A DNA stretch of 64,000 nucleotides from Methanospirillaceae archaeon (lineage in GTDB: Archaea; Halobacteriota; Methanomicrobia; Methanomicrobiales; Methanospirillaceae), in assembly GCA_016926505.1 (NCBI GenBank), contig JAFGOM010000052.1:36361-100360 (forward strand), given 5' to 3'. The translations under genes and the position numbers were made by a program. The notes under the pieces are model-generated. The model was not told where the DNA came from. It ran no database searches and saw nothing but the letters and a program-made list of their open reading frames with translations. Below are positions 1 to 9,293 of the stretch, piece by piece (the stretch's first letter is position 1; the number at the start of each line of letters is the position of its first letter).

Positions 1-3
1 TAT

Positions 4-1785
4 TTACTTTCTCTTTTTGGGTAAAGGGGGATTTCCAGGGGCGGTATGATAAAAATCGCGGGTATATGTTTTATTCACGTGACGCCTCCAGTCTTCGATT
101 ATCATCTGGACGTCAACATCTGACTTAAGCGTTCCCATCTGTCCTTCAATCCCTGCTCTTTTCAGAGTATTTCTGAAATCCTCTGACGTATGTGCCAATC
201 TGAGAGATATTCCCTGTTCGTGTAACTCCCTGAAAAGATCGAGAAGAACCAGAACACCCGTGTGATCAATGACCGGTGAGGACTCCAGATCAATAATCAG
301 GAGTTGAACCGGTTCTTCCTGTTCTCTGAGAAGTTTGATGATTCTTGAGTAGATGACCTCGGTATTTGCAAAAATAAAGGGAAGATCAATCTTTACGATG
401 AGCACCTTTGGTGTTGGTTCTTTTTCCGGTTCCCGCTCGATATCACCATAAAGGGTAGTACCCGGGAAACGACCCAGCATTGGAACCGGTGGATAACTGA
501 TCTGGTAAAGTACTGAGAGGAGAGTCAGAATGATGCCGATAATCATTCCCGGGATTATTCCACAGATGATAACCCCTGCACCGGTAATTACTGCCAGGAT
601 GCGTTCACTTCTGTTTATGAATCCTATCTCCATGAGACCGGAGATATCAACAGACCAGATAACTGATGCAATGATGATGGCAGCCAGAAACGAGACAGGA
701 AGATGATAGAGGAGGGGTACAAAGAAGAGGATGGTTATGAAAAGAATAATACTGGCAACAAGACCGGCAACCTGGGTTGCAGCCCCGGCCATGAAATTAT
801 CCTCTGATCGTTCGGTATCTGCCGAGACAGGAAATCCTGAAAAGAGACCTGATATTATGTTACCGGTTCCGAGTGCCAGCAGTTCCTGGGTGGTATCCAC
901 CTCGTACTTTTTTTTATTGGCAAGACAGCGTGTTACTGTTGCAAGTTCGACATATGAGATGAAAAACAGAACAAAGGCGAGAGGAATGATCTGCATCAGG
1001 TCAGAGAAAGATACGAGTGGGAGGGTTACGGGGAAAAGACCGGCAGGTATTGATCCGATAACAGGGACTCCCTGATCTGCCATATGCATCCCTCCTGAGA
1101 GGAGGATTGCTACCGCCATCAGGATAAATGTCATCGGAATACTGCGGTGCAGTTTTTTTACCACAACCAGGAGAATGAGGGTGAAAAACCCGATACCAAC
1201 CGAGTAGGCATTAACCAGAGCTGCCTGTTTCATGATACCGGTAACCATCCCGACCAGGTCAGGCGAAACGGTTTCCATTCCAAGGAGAAGAGGAATTTCG
1301 AAGATGATGATGAGAATGCCGGCTCCAAGGATGAATCCTTTGAGGATAGGGAGAGAGAGGATGTTCTGCAAGAATCCGAGATTCCATCTCCATGCAATAA
1401 GTGAGAGGATTCCGGTAATGACTGCCGTAGCCGACGCAAGGGCCAGGTACCGTGTCAAATCACCTGCTGCCATTGCACCGATGACGGTGATAACCAAAAA
1501 TGACTGGATAAGGCAGGGACCAAGAATTACCTGTCGTGATGTTCCAAAAAGGAAATACAAAAAGGGTGCAATGATACCTGCATACAGCCCGTACTGGGCA
1601 GGTAGTCCGGCAAGGGTCGCATATGCCATGCAGATGGGAATTGATCCAAGGGCAATCAAAAGACCGGCAGGAATATCATGCCAAAGCCAGGAAAGCCGGT
1701 ACGCTGAAATCCAGTTAAAAACCGGGAGAATGGAGAGGGTCTGTTCTTCCTGCAGATCAAACCCTTCGAATGTATCGTTTTTCAT
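4..1785 (-). CDS. SulP-family anion transporter with C-terminal STAS domain
   Basis: This 593-residue protein is predicted to be an inner-membrane transporter of the SulP/SLC26 family, which carries sulfate, bicarbonate or other anions by symport or exchange. The first ~430 residues are a run of about a dozen hydrophobic segments, beginning around residue 35 with the SulP-type stretch containing GLLIALGSIPICMAYATLAG. A hydrophilic C-terminal STAS domain follows (about residues 460-565) and includes IIDLESSPVIDHTGV, the usual STAS nucleotide-binding/phosphorylation region. The length is normal for the family. The gene reads leftwards and its stop codon lies at the very start of the window, so downstream context is unseen. 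Substrate cannot be told from sequence; sulfate is only the default guess. Confidence 0.9.
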   Translation of the reverse strand: MKNDTFEGFDLQEEQTLSILPVFNWISAYRLSWLWHDIPAGLLIALGSIPICMAYATLAGLPAQYGLYAGIIAPFLYFLFGTSRQVILGPCLIQSFLVITVIGAMAAGDLTRYLALASATAVITGILSLIAWRWNLGFLQNILSLPILKGFILGAGILIIIFEIPLLLGMETVSPDLVGMVTGIMKQAALVNAYSVGIGFFTLILLVVVKKLHRSIPMTFILMAVAILLSGGMHMADQGVPVIGSIPAGLFPVTLPLVSFSDLMQIIPLAFVLFFISYVELATVTRCLANKKKYEVDTTQELLALGTGNIISGLFSGFPVSADTERSEDNFMAGAATQVAGLVASIILFITILFFVPLLYHLPVSFLAAIIIASVIWSVDISGLMEIGFINRSERILAVITGAGVIICGIIPGMIIGIILTLLSVLYQISYPPVPMLGRFPGTTLYGDIEREPEKEPTPKVLIVKIDLPFIFANTEVIYSRIIKLLREQEEPVQLLIIDLESSPVIDHTGVLVLLDLFRELHEQGISLRLAHTSEDFRNTLKRAGIEGQMGTLKSDVDVQMIIEDWRRHVNKTYTRDFYHTAPGNPPLPKKRK

Positions 1786-1879
1786 GTATCTACCCTGATA
1801 CGATGGTATTTGTGTATACCTATCCTTCTTCCGATATTTGGCGGGAGAAGTAAAAAATGATTGGTCTCTCTTCTTTGTT

Positions 1880-2416
1880 CTACCAGAATATCCCGATGGT
1901 CAGGATAAGGAAGAATATCGATACGATAAAAAAACCAAGGACCGTGAACAGTATCGCAGGAATTCTCTTCCAGGCAAACAACCAGGCGATAACCGGGGTG
2001 CCATAGAGACCGATTGCCGGTATCCATGAGATGCAGATACAGGAAAAGACACCATATCTCTGAACTACGGTTATCGTATGCATCTTTTCTTCTACTTTTG
2101 ATAACCATTTCTGAACCCGGTCAGATGTCTGTGCAAAGGTATCACAGATCTCAAAGATAAGGAGGGTCATCCCGATAGCATAGGAGAGCATGATGAGAAG
2201 GATGATCACGGGTTTAATGCCCAGTCCCAACCCGATGGGAGATGCGGTCGCCTGAAACAGGATTGCCGAAGAGACCATGGTGATTACCTTCCCATCCGGT
2301 ACTCCGGTGTACCTCCCCAGGAAGAGAGGAATTCCGATAATAAATACAAGAATAAAGAAGAGTGATTTAATAATCTGTCTGAGCAGCATCGTCCAGACAG
2401 GGAGGACCTCGTTCAT
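1880..2416 (-). CDS. Small multi-pass membrane protein, COG2426-like (putative small multidrug export family)
   Basis: The protein has about five hydrophobic helices and ends in a hydrophobic segment. The stretch YGVFSCICISWIPAIGL-YGTPVIAWLFAWKR resembles the core of the COG2426 'small multi-drug export' family, whose real substrate is unknown. The reading frame is open upstream to 2530, but the N-terminal 38 residues of that longer version are polar and unlike the family. I therefore prefer the ATG at 2414-2416 (178 residues); an ATG at 2474-2476 is also possible and neither has a clear ribosome-binding site. It is transcribed in the same direction as the SulP gene about 95 bases downstream, so the two could be co-transcribed. 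Confidence 0.55.
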   Translation of the reverse strand: MNEVLPVWTMLLRQIIKSLFFILVFIIGIPLFLGRYTGVPDGKVITMVSSAILFQATASPIGLGLGIKPVIILLIMLSYAIGMTLLIFEICDTFAQTSDRVQKWLSKVEEKMHTITVVQRYGVFSCICISWIPAIGLYGTPVIAWLFAWKRIPAILFTVLGFFIVSIFFLILTIGIFW

Positions 2417-2718
2417 GCTCAAGGATATGTGTACTGAACACAAGAAAGCATGGGATGCATCAGAAAGAACGGACATTCCTGGTTTTTCAAACACAGGGGG
2501 TAATCTGCAGGACCGGGGCATATCGATCATACAATCGATACCCGCAGGATGTATGGAAGATATACATAAACCCGGATGAGATTGATATGATCGTGTACTG
2601 TGCTGTTATTCTGACTACAGAAAAGATACCGTTTTTCCTGCGATAGCGGCAGGCTTAACGGATCATGTGTGGACTATCGAAGAGTGGATTCGCTTTCCAA
2701 CTGTGCAGTTATGTTAGA

Positions 2719-2931
2719 TCACGACCAAGGTTCTCTGATTTTATTTTTTACTATTGAACAGAATTCGTTGAGAAATGTGTCTGAATATTGCGGATGAATG
2801 ACAATTTTTTCATCTTCAATCTCAAATAGCGGGTTGACACCTGGTTTTAAATTGAATTGCTCACGGATACATTTGGGTATGACTACCTGACCTTTATTGC
2901 CCAGAGGACGGATGTTGGAAATTCCTACCAC
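2719..2931 (-). CDS. AbrB/MazE/SpoVT-type DNA-binding protein
   Basis: This 70-residue protein carries a swapped-hairpin AbrB domain at residues 5-50. The pattern NKGQVVIPKCIREQFNLKPG, then a short strand (LFEIEDEKIVIHP), is the family signature. Such proteins are dimeric DNA-binding regulators and often the antitoxin half of toxin-antitoxin pairs. Here no PIN or MazF-like toxin gene is visible on either side. The apparent start is GTG at 2929-2931, with no strong ribosome-binding site. It may be a stand-alone regulator or the surviving part of a broken toxin-antitoxin pair; that is inference. Confidence 0.8.
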   Translation of the reverse strand: MVGISNIRPLGNKGQVVIPKCIREQFNLKPGVNPLFEIEDEKIVIHPQYSDTFLNEFCSIVKNKIREPWS

Positions 2932-3250
2932 AAGGTATGAATTGGTGGTTTTCTGAAATAATTTTACTGCTTACCCGCTTTTAAAATGAGAGTCAAAACC
3001 ACTCAGAGAAAAGATACCAATCAGAGCTTTTCTGGCATTATTCCCCATTTCAAAGGGGGCTATTGAGAAAGTAAATCAATTCTCACCTCTAAAAACCTGT
3101 AGAACCTGCTCCCGTAATAACCCCATATAAGAACGGGACCCTGAGCTGGGTTACTAAACCAATATTATCCATAGACAATCGACTCCGTACCGGGGTATGG
3201 GTGATATCGTGTTGCGGAACGATCAGAACGAACTGACTGTGAAAAAAAAT
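2932..3250. other. Intergenic stretch with no recognised gene
   Basis: About 320 bases separate the AbrB-like gene from the end of the ferritin gene. I see no convincing reading frame, tRNA or repeat. Both flanking genes run leftwards, so this stretch should hold the AbrB-like gene's promoter and the ferritin 3' end, but no clear TATA element or T-tract stands out. Confidence 0.5.
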
Positions 3251-3769
3251 TCAGGTTTTCTCAACAACCGGAGGAGTATAAACCCTTGTTGCAAGTTCCT
3301 TATCAAGCATGAAAAGAACCCCTGTTCCTTTCTCCCCTTCAATGAGTTTTAATTTATCTAAGATATCCCGTGCATTCTCTTCTTCCTCGACCTGCTCATC
3401 GATAAACCACTGAAGCATGTTATACGAGGCATGGTCCTTCTCTTTCTGGGCAAGATTGACGAGATTGGTGATTAGTTCTGTCACCTTCTGCTCATGTTCC
3501 AGCTGGAAGGCAAATGCATCTGCAGGTGTTCTCCATTCGGTTGGCGGTCCGGCGATGGGGGTAAGGGTCACCGCACCGCCTCGGGCAAGAACATAGTCGT
3601 AGAATTTCAGGGCATGGTCCCGTTCTTCCTGTGCCTGGATACGCTCCCAGTTGGCAAATCCCTTCAAACCGGAAGAGCTATACCATGCAGCCATTGAGAG
3701 ATACAGGTATGCCGAGTACAGTTCAGCATTAATCTGTTCATTAATTGCTTTCTCCATCTTCGTGTTCAT
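3251..3769 (-). CDS. ftnA: Ferritin (non-haem iron storage protein)
   Basis: The 172-residue protein is a four-helix-bundle ferritin that oxidises Fe(II) and stores iron in a cytoplasmic cage, also limiting iron-driven oxidative damage. Ferroxidase ligands are visible: E16 in NEQINAELYSAYLYL, and E49 and H52 in QAQEERDHALKF, with later acidic residues around HEQKVTELI and DEQVEEEENA. Length matches bacterial-type Ftn rather than Dps or haem-containing bacterioferritin. The ATG at 3767-3769 has AGAGGT about seven bases upstream, and an AT-rich TATA-like element lies about 35-40 bases upstream on the minus strand. The gene is divergent from the glutamate-synthase-like gene at 3999. Confidence 0.93.
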   Translation of the reverse strand: MNTKMEKAINEQINAELYSAYLYLSMAAWYSSSGLKGFANWERIQAQEERDHALKFYDYVLARGGAVTLTPIAGPPTEWRTPADAFAFQLEHEQKVTELITNLVNLAQKEKDHASYNMLQWFIDEQVEEEENARDILDKLKLIEGEKGTGVLFMLDKELATRVYTPPVVEKT

Positions 3770-3917
3770 GCAGATTACCTCTGAAATAGTGTTCTATATC
3801 TCCTGATGATACTTATCTGTTGTCTCTCGTTAAAAGAAGGCTTCTTCTGAATAGCCGGTATAAAATTTTTCACACTTCTATTAATACCCGGGATAGAAAG
3901 AAAGTGTTTATAACCTT

Positions 3918-3930
3918 TCCATATAAAAAA
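3918..3930 (+). promoter_or_regulatory. TATA-like promoter element for the glutamate-synthase-like gene
   Basis: The sequence TTCCATATAAAAAAG is a good archaeal TATA box. It would place transcription start near 3950, leaving a leader of roughly 50 bases before the ATG at 3999. It sits in the divergent region shared with ferritin. Confidence 0.5.
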
Positions 3931-3998
3931 GAGCTTTGTGTCTGGATCACCAGACAAGAGTCACATGAACGCTAACACCGTGCATGAGAGGAATTTTT

Positions 3999-5588
3999 AT
4001 GAATTTGAGACAACCAAATGCAAATGACGCCACTCATACCAGTAACCGCTCAAAAAGTGTCGTGCCCATGTCAGGCTTATGTACCCGGTGCACTGACGGA
4101 TGCAAAGGGAACTGTGAGATCTGGTTGGCATCGTTCCGCGGTCGTGAAGTTCTGTATCCCGGGCCTTTTGGAGAGGTCACTGCAGGGGCAGACAAAAACT
4201 ACCCGATTGACTACTCCCATCTGAATATCCATGGGTATGCAATGGGTGCCAAAGGTCTTCCGGAGGGAGTCGAGGCAAACCCGGATACGGCAGTCTTTTA
4301 CGATGTAAATACCGAGACCGGGTATGGGTGGGATATAAAGGTCCCCATGCGGGTCCCTATCTTCACCGGAGCTCTCGGATCCACTGATATTGCCAGGATA
4401 AACTGGGAACACTTTGCCATCGGGGCTGCAATATCTGGTATTACGCTGGTCTGCGGTGAGAACGTGTGCGGGGTTGATCCCGAGCTCAAAATTGGATCAG
4501 ACGGCCTTGTCTCGTCTTCACCTGAAATGGACCGGAGAATCAATATCTACAAGAAATTCCATGAAGGATATGGTGAGATTCTTGTTCAGTTGAATGTCGA
4601 GGACACCCGGCTTGGAACCGCAGAATATGTTGCATCGAAACACAATCTTGAGACCATCGAACTGAAATGGGGCCAGGGTGCCAAGTGTATCGGTGGAGAG
4701 ATAAAGGTACGATCTCTTGAACGTGCAGCAGAATTAAAGAAGCGGGGATATATTGTCCAGCCCGATCCGACCCGCCATGATGTGCAGGCAGCTTTTAAGG
4801 ACGGTGCGATACAGGAGTTCGAGAGACACTCACGTCTTGGATTCGTCTCAAAGGAAGGATTTCTCAATGAATGTGACCGTTTGCGTGATATCGGATTTAA
4901 GCGCATCACATTAAAAACAGGCGCATACTCCATGAACGAACTGGCAATGGCCATGAGATGGGGTTCTGAAGCAAAGATCGACCTCCTTACCATCGACGGC
5001 GCCCCGGGAGGTACCGGGATGAGTCCGTGGCCAATGATGAATGAATGGGGTATCCCGACCTTCTATATCCAGTCACTGGCATACCAGATGGCCAGCGCAC
5101 TCCAGAAGAAAGGCATGCGGGTTCCTGACCTTGCAATAGCAGGGGGGATCGCTGATGAGGCAAATGCATTCAAGGCGCTTGCCATGGGTGCACCATACTT
5201 CAAGGCAGTCTGCATGGGTCGTGGACTGATGATACCGGGTATGGTCGGCAAAAATATTGACAAATGGCTGAAAGCCGGAGAACTGCCAAACACAGTCGCC
5301 AGATATGGAAAGACGGTCGAAGAGATCTTTGTCTGCTATGAAGAGCTGAAAGAGAAATACGGCAGCAGGATAAATGAAATACCACTGGGAGCAGTCGGAA
5401 TTTATACCTACAGTCAGAAGTTTCGAACCGGGATGCAGCAGATCATGGCAGGAAGCCGTAATTTCAGTTTAGAGTCAGTAAATCGGAATGACCTGATGGC
5501 GCTGACAAAAGATGCTGCCGAGGTATCTGGTATCCCCTATGTCATGGAGTCCTACCGGGAACAGGCCTTCTCACTATTACTTGATTAA
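3999..5588 (+). CDS. FMN-binding glutamate-synthase-like oxidoreductase (stand-alone GltB central/FMN domain)
   Basis: This 529-residue protein corresponds to the FMN-binding synthase barrel of the large glutamate synthase subunit, without the N-terminal glutaminase domain or the C-terminal beta-helix. The barrel glycine motif appears as GAPGGTGMSPW near the middle, followed by the family run GGIADEANAFKALAMGA and KAVCMGRG, which bind FMN. The N-terminus holds C28, C31, C35 and C39 in CTRCTDGCKGNCEIW, a probable iron-sulfur site not placed as in classical GltB. The frame is open to 3984, but GAGAGG eight bases before ATG 3999 favours that start. Methanogens commonly have such stand-alone forms; whether it makes glutamate from 2-oxoglutarate here is not shown. 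It appears monocistronic. Confidence 0.85.
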   Translation: MNLRQPNANDATHTSNRSKSVVPMSGLCTRCTDGCKGNCEIWLASFRGREVLYPGPFGEVTAGADKNYPIDYSHLNIHGYAMGAKGLPEGVEANPDTAVFYDVNTETGYGWDIKVPMRVPIFTGALGSTDIARINWEHFAIGAAISGITLVCGENVCGVDPELKIGSDGLVSSSPEMDRRINIYKKFHEGYGEILVQLNVEDTRLGTAEYVASKHNLETIELKWGQGAKCIGGEIKVRSLERAAELKKRGYIVQPDPTRHDVQAAFKDGAIQEFERHSRLGFVSKEGFLNECDRLRDIGFKRITLKTGAYSMNELAMAMRWGSEAKIDLLTIDGAPGGTGMSPWPMMNEWGIPTFYIQSLAYQMASALQKKGMRVPDLAIAGGIADEANAFKALAMGAPYFKAVCMGRGLMIPGMVGKNIDKWLKAGELPNTVARYGKTVEEIFVCYEELKEKYGSRINEIPLGAVGIYTYSQKFRTGMQQIMAGSRNFSLESVNRNDLMALTKDAAEVSGIPYVMESYREQAFSLLLD

Positions 5589-5669
5589 AAAAGAAGTTCC
5601 GGCTTCATTCTCTTTTTTTGATTCGTTCCCGGCAGTATTTCAGTTCCCATGCTCTTTTACCGGTAATAG

Positions 5670-6845
5670 TTACGGGATCTCATCATGGGGTATCTGGAGG
5701 GCATAGGGGATCAGGGTTTTGATGATAGTAAGTGAGATATTTGTGCCAAGTTGTGGTTCTAATGACTCAAGCCAGAGATAAAAGCCAACCTTGGGCGGTG
5801 TCCTCCGCTCGTACTTAAAAACTCCGGGGTGATGATAGACCAGCTTATGATACTCCTTTTTCTGCTGGTTCCGGAGGTACAGGAGCGGGGTATAATCTGG
5901 GAGATCAGCTGCGAGGATAACCTTTGAGTACCGTTTCATCACGGTCTCAAACGAGAGATCCTCTCCCTTGACATGAATGGTATACTGCTTACAAATCTGC
6001 TTAAACGCTGAGATGTATACCGAACCAAAGAGGATCTTCTTGACAAGAGGTGCTGTCCGCTCCGGTGACGGTAACACGAGTTCAGACCCATTCCTGTTGC
6101 AGATCTGCTGAATTGCCCAGTTCCGTTCGGTTGCATGAATCGTCTCGTAATGAAACGGAGCAGCGATAATCAAATCATGGAGATAACAGGTATTGGCATC
6201 AGGGGTCTTTGGTTTTTCGATTTTCTTTGGCCAGTTGCCTGAGATATAGGATCTCATCTCGGTGCAGGGAAGGGTAGAGATACTGATATGCTCATCAGAT
6301 CCAAGAACCTTTCTTCCCCCCTTGTAATTTGAGAGGGGAAAGGAGGTAACGAGAATGAAGGTAACTGCTTTCTGGTCAAACAGGTACCTGATAACCTGCT
6401 TCTTGTAATAGACTTCCTGGAGAAAATCCTTCAGGTCGGCAGGAGATGTCACCACTTCTACAAAAACAATGGATCCGTCTTTTTTCTGCAAAAGCAGGTC
6501 AAATTCTGCGAGATCCTGCCCGTTTCCCCGCAGGGTGAGGTCACCGTTTCTTGAATAAAAAAATCCGTTCTGTCCCATCTTTACCGGTTGCCACCGGTAT
6601 GGTGCATCAGCACCCTTTAATACAACCTTTTTGATGGTATCTGTTTTTGATACGAGATCTAAAAAGAGTTCATAGGTCATCATCTCAAACCAGTGGCCTT
6701 CAGCAGACCGCATAAAAGAGATATCAGGTGAGAAGAGCTGCTTTTTTTCATGCCTGCTAAGATGACGCAGTGCACGGATAGCATGCTCTCCTGTCGGCTG
6801 GCAGCTCTCATCATGAGCATGCAGCCATGCCTTGAGCTTAGTCAT
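5670..6845 (-). CDS. Predicted PD-(D/E)XK nuclease-fold protein of unknown function
   Basis: I do not recognise this protein as a named family. From the ATG at 6843-6845 it has 391 residues (a TTG ten codons upstream is also possible). Residues 50-132 show a nuclease-like layout: GHWFEMM with E54, then EFDLLLQKKDG with E114 and D116, then IVFVEVVTS with E130, and a downstream YYKKQVIRYL helix. This resembles the nuclease domain of Can2/Card1 (DUF1887) proteins, but the usual lysine of E-x-K is valine. The C-terminal ~230 residues contain no motif I can name and no membrane segments. No CARF-like N-terminus is present. The gene is convergent with the glutamate-synthase-like gene and stands alone. 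Confidence 0.7.
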   Translation of the reverse strand: MTKLKAWLHAHDESCQPTGEHAIRALRHLSRHEKKQLFSPDISFMRSAEGHWFEMMTYELFLDLVSKTDTIKKVVLKGADAPYRWQPVKMGQNGFFYSRNGDLTLRGNGQDLAEFDLLLQKKDGSIVFVEVVTSPADLKDFLQEVYYKKQVIRYLFDQKAVTFILVTSFPLSNYKGGRKVLGSDEHISISTLPCTEMRSYISGNWPKKIEKPKTPDANTCYLHDLIIAAPFHYETIHATERNWAIQQICNRNGSELVLPSPERTAPLVKKILFGSVYISAFKQICKQYTIHVKGEDLSFETVMKRYSKVILAADLPDYTPLLYLRNQQKKEYHKLVYHHPGVFKYERRTPPKVGFYLWLESLEPQLGTNISLTIIKTLIPYALQIPHDEIP

Positions 6846-7318
6846 GCAGTAAACCTGTAATGCGTCCGTGCGCAACCGGTATCATCCGGCCTCTTATTTT
6901 GTTTGATGATGCCATGGATAGCCATGGTGAGAAGAAGTATATTCGTATCTTTTGTATTGCACGTCTTCTCTATGGTGGTTTATGTGGGGGTCTTGGGGTT
7001 TATCGGAGAGAAATATCTGATTTTTAGGTGGTTAATCAGAGACTGCTGCTTCCTGTATGCAGGGAAGAATCCCCTGGGAGGAGTAACAGATATTATTCCA
7101 AAAACAGGAAAATGCCTGTTTTAGAATACAGTATAATTCATGTCTGAATCGGTATTATAATTTATTGCACGCATAGGGATCAAAAGACCTGTTCTTGTGA
7201 GGATGAGATTTTTCTTGGTTTGTTATCAGAAAAGTTGTTTTTTTTATCAGTTAAATAACAATCTATATATGTGCAGGTATCATTATATTTATGCTGCAAA
7301 ATTTGTCTGTAATGTGGG
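6846..7318. other. Long intergenic region upstream of tRNA-Lys and the RNA polymerase operon
   Basis: About 470 bases lie between the divergent nuclease-like gene and tRNA-Lys. A 73-codon frame at 6903-7124 is open but its translation looks random, so I do not call it. The right-hand part is very AT-rich with T-tracts (7237-7246) and promoter-like elements just upstream of the tRNA. Confidence 0.5.
7263..7292 (+). promoter_or_regulatory. Candidate TATA elements for tRNA-Lys and the rpo operon
   Basis: Two AT-rich boxes, CTATATATG at 7263-7271 and TTATATTTATG near 7282-7292, lie 27-56 bases upstream of the mature tRNA 5' end. The second is spaced so that transcription would begin just before the tRNA. 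Because only about 60 bases separate the tRNA from rpoH, the tRNA and polymerase genes may share this promoter. Confidence 0.45.
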
Positions 7319-7392
7319 GGGTTCGTAGCTCAGTTAGGTAGAGCGCCTGGCTTTTAACCAGGTGGTCGGGGGTTCAAATCCCCTCGAGCCCG
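7319..7392 (+). tRNA. tRNA-Lys (anticodon TTT)
   Basis: The acceptor strands GGGTTCG and CGAGCCC pair with one G-U. The anticodon stem is CCTGG/CCAGG around loop CTTTTAA, giving anticodon TTT. The T-loop is TTCAAAT. No CCA is encoded, as expected for an archaeal tRNA. It sits directly upstream of rpoH. Confidence 0.95.
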
Positions 7393-7455
7393 TTTACTAC
7401 AGTATCGTAGTTTTTCTGCCAGAATCTGGCAAATGCATCCAAGAAGAGGGGGTTT

Positions 7456-7716
7456 TTGGCGTTGATCGCCCAACAATTAAACGTGCTTAAACATGAGATG
7501 GTACCTGAACACAGTATCATGACTGACGAGGAAGTTCAGGCGCTTTTTTCCCGTTATGAGATCTCGGCAGAACACCTGCCAAAGATCTATCATGATGATC
7601 CGGCAGTTATCGCAACAAATGCCAGGATATCTGATGTAATAAAGATTGTGAGAAAAAGCAGGACGGCAGGACGCGCTGAATCCTACCGGCTTGTTGTAAA
7701 AAGACCCAAAAAATAA
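7456..7716 (+). CDS. rpoH: DNA-directed RNA polymerase subunit H
   Basis: This 86-residue protein is the archaeal/eukaryotic Rpb5-like subunit, which contributes to the downstream DNA jaw of RNA polymerase. The signature [12 protein letters not shown] with the C-terminal run ending ESYRLVVKR is typical. Archaeal RpoH usually begins only a few residues before VLKHEMVP, and here the codons available are TTG (7456), TTG (7462) or GTG (7483). GAGGGGG at 7446-7452 lies just before TTG 7456, slightly nearer than ideal, and suits TTG 7462 as well. A non-ATG start is therefore certain, but which one is not. It opens the operon rpoH-B''-B'-A'-A''-rpl30e-nusA, with two bases before the next frame. Confidence 0.92.
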   Translation: MALIAQQLNVLKHEMVPEHSIMTDEEVQALFSRYEISAEHLPKIYHDDPAVIATNARISDVIKIVRKSRTAGRAESYRLVVKRPKK

Positions 7717-7718
7717 TA

Positions 7719-9293
7719 TTGGGGCTGATTCATCTGATAGACAGGAGTATTTTATCCCAGGCCTATTTTGCCCGCGATCACGTAGCCCGCCACCAGCTCG
7801 ATTCGTACAATTATTTTCTGAAGAATAATCTGCAGAATGTGGTAGCAGAACAGAAGATCATTGAGACTGATATTGAGCAGCGTGGAAAAGGCAATGATGC
7901 GGTTTCTGTTGAGCTCGGGGAACTGACCGTATTAAAACCACTTGTCCGGGAAGCTGATGGTTCCCAGTCTGAGCTCTTCCCGTGCGAGGCACGGCTCCGG
8001 AACATTACCTATGCTGCACCGATCCAGCTGCAGCTGACCCTTATTCAGGGCGGGGTAAGACAGGAGCCGGTTACTGCAACGATCGGCCAGCTCCCGATCA
8101 TGGTGGGTTCAACCGCCTGCAACCTCCATGGTATGTCTGACAAGGAGCGGACAGATCATGGTGAAGATCCGCTTGATCCGGGTGGTTATTTCATAGTAAA
8201 CGGGACTGAACGTGTCTTAATGACACTTGAAGATCTGGCCTCGAACAAGATCATGACCGAGTACACCGAGCGGTACAATGAACGTATTTATGTTGCCAAG
8301 GTCTTCTCCCAGTTCCGTGGGTATCGTGCACTGGTCGTTGTTGAGAGGAACCGGAAAAACCTGCTTGAGGTTACCTTCCCTTCTGTTGCCGGGCACCTGA
8401 AATTCGTTGATCTGATGCGTGCTCTCGGTATGGTAAACGACGAAGAGGTCGTAAAGGCGGTCTCGACCGACAAAGAGATCCTCACATTTCTCATGCAGAA
8501 CCTCGAGGAGAGCGAGTGTGAAACGATTGAATGTGGTGTCATGTATGTCGGCAAGAAACTTGCTCCCAACCAGACCCGTGAATACCAACGTAAAAGGGCT
8601 GAATTTGTACTTGATAACTACCTTCTTCCGCACCTCAATTACATGATGCCCCGTATCGTCGACGAGGATGACGAGGAGTGCATGCGCCAGGTTCACGGGG
8701 TTCGTCTTGCAAAAGCCCATTTCCTCGGAAGAATGGCAGAATCCTGCTTTGATCTCGTCCTTGACAGAAGACGTATTGATGACAAGGATCACTACTCAAA
8801 CAAGAGGCTAAAACTCGCCGGTGATCTCATGGAAGATCTCTTCAGGATCTCTCTGAACCGTCTCACCCGTGATATCAAGTACCAGCTGGAACGTGCCAGC
8901 ATGCGTCACCGTGACCTCTCGATAGCGACTGCAGTTCGTGCAGACGTTCTGACGGAACGCCTCCTGCACCCGCTAGCGACCGGAAACTGGGTGGGAGGCC
9001 GGACCGGTGTTTCACAACTTCTGGACCGCATTGATCATATGAGTGTGTTGTCACATCTGCGGCGTGTCATCTCTCCCCTCTCCCGTTCCCAGCCGCACTT
9101 TGAGGCCCGTGATCTTCACCCGACACAATGGGGTCGTATCTGTCCCAGTGAGACTCCTGAAGGTCCGAATTGTGGTCTTGTTAAAAACTTTTCCCAGATG
9201 GTTGAGATAAGCAAGGGAGTACCTGATGACACCGAGATCATCCGCCTGTTGTATACGATTGGAGTCGATCAGATCAGGAGTGAGATTTCATGA
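7719..9293 (+). CDS. rpoB2: DNA-directed RNA polymerase subunit B'' (N-terminal half of B)
   Basis: The 524-residue product matches the N-terminal half of Rpb2/bacterial beta: protrusion, lobe and the start of the fork. Diagnostic segments include [13 protein letters not shown] near the N-terminus, [14 protein letters not shown], and [25 protein letters not shown] near the C-terminus. B is split into B'' and B' in methanogens, and here the stop codon of B'' overlaps the ATG of B' by four bases (ATGA at 9290). The apparent start is TTG at 7719, two bases after the rpoH stop. No ATG occurs early in the frame, so a second non-ATG start in this operon is likely. Confidence 0.96.
   Translation: MGLIHLIDRSILSQAYFARDHVARHQLDSYNYFLKNNLQNVVAEQKIIETDIEQRGKGNDAVSVELGELTVLKPLVREADGSQSELFPCEARLRNITYAAPIQLQLTLIQGGVRQEPVTATIGQLPIMVGSTACNLHGMSDKERTDHGEDPLDPGGYFIVNGTERVLMTLEDLASNKIMTEYTERYNERIYVAKVFSQFRGYRALVVVERNRKNLLEVTFPSVAGHLKFVDLMRALGMVNDEEVVKAVSTDKEILTFLMQNLEESECETIECGVMYVGKKLAPNQTREYQRKRAEFVLDNYLLPHLNYMMPRIVDEDDEECMRQVHGVRLAKAHFLGRMAESCFDLVLDRRRIDDKDHYSNKRLKLAGDLMEDLFRISLNRLTRDIKYQLERASMRHRDLSIATAVRADVLTERLLHPLATGNWVGGRTGVSQLLDRIDHMSVLSHLRRVISPLSRSQPHFEARDLHPTQWGRICPSETPEGPNCGLVKNFSQMVEISKGVPDDTEIIRLLYTIGVDQIRSEIS

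Noticed and set aside
1232..1798. Long open frame antisense to the SulP gene
   Set aside because: Its translation is rich in R, M and P with no domain, while the opposite strand encodes a clear transporter; it is a shadow frame.
2719..2931. Toxin-antitoxin pair with the AbrB-like protein
   Set aside because: No PIN, MazF or RelE-like partner frame was found on either strand next to it.
6903..7124. 73-codon frame between the nuclease-like gene and tRNA-Lys
   Set aside because: Composition is odd and there is no start signal; it overlaps the probable promoter region.
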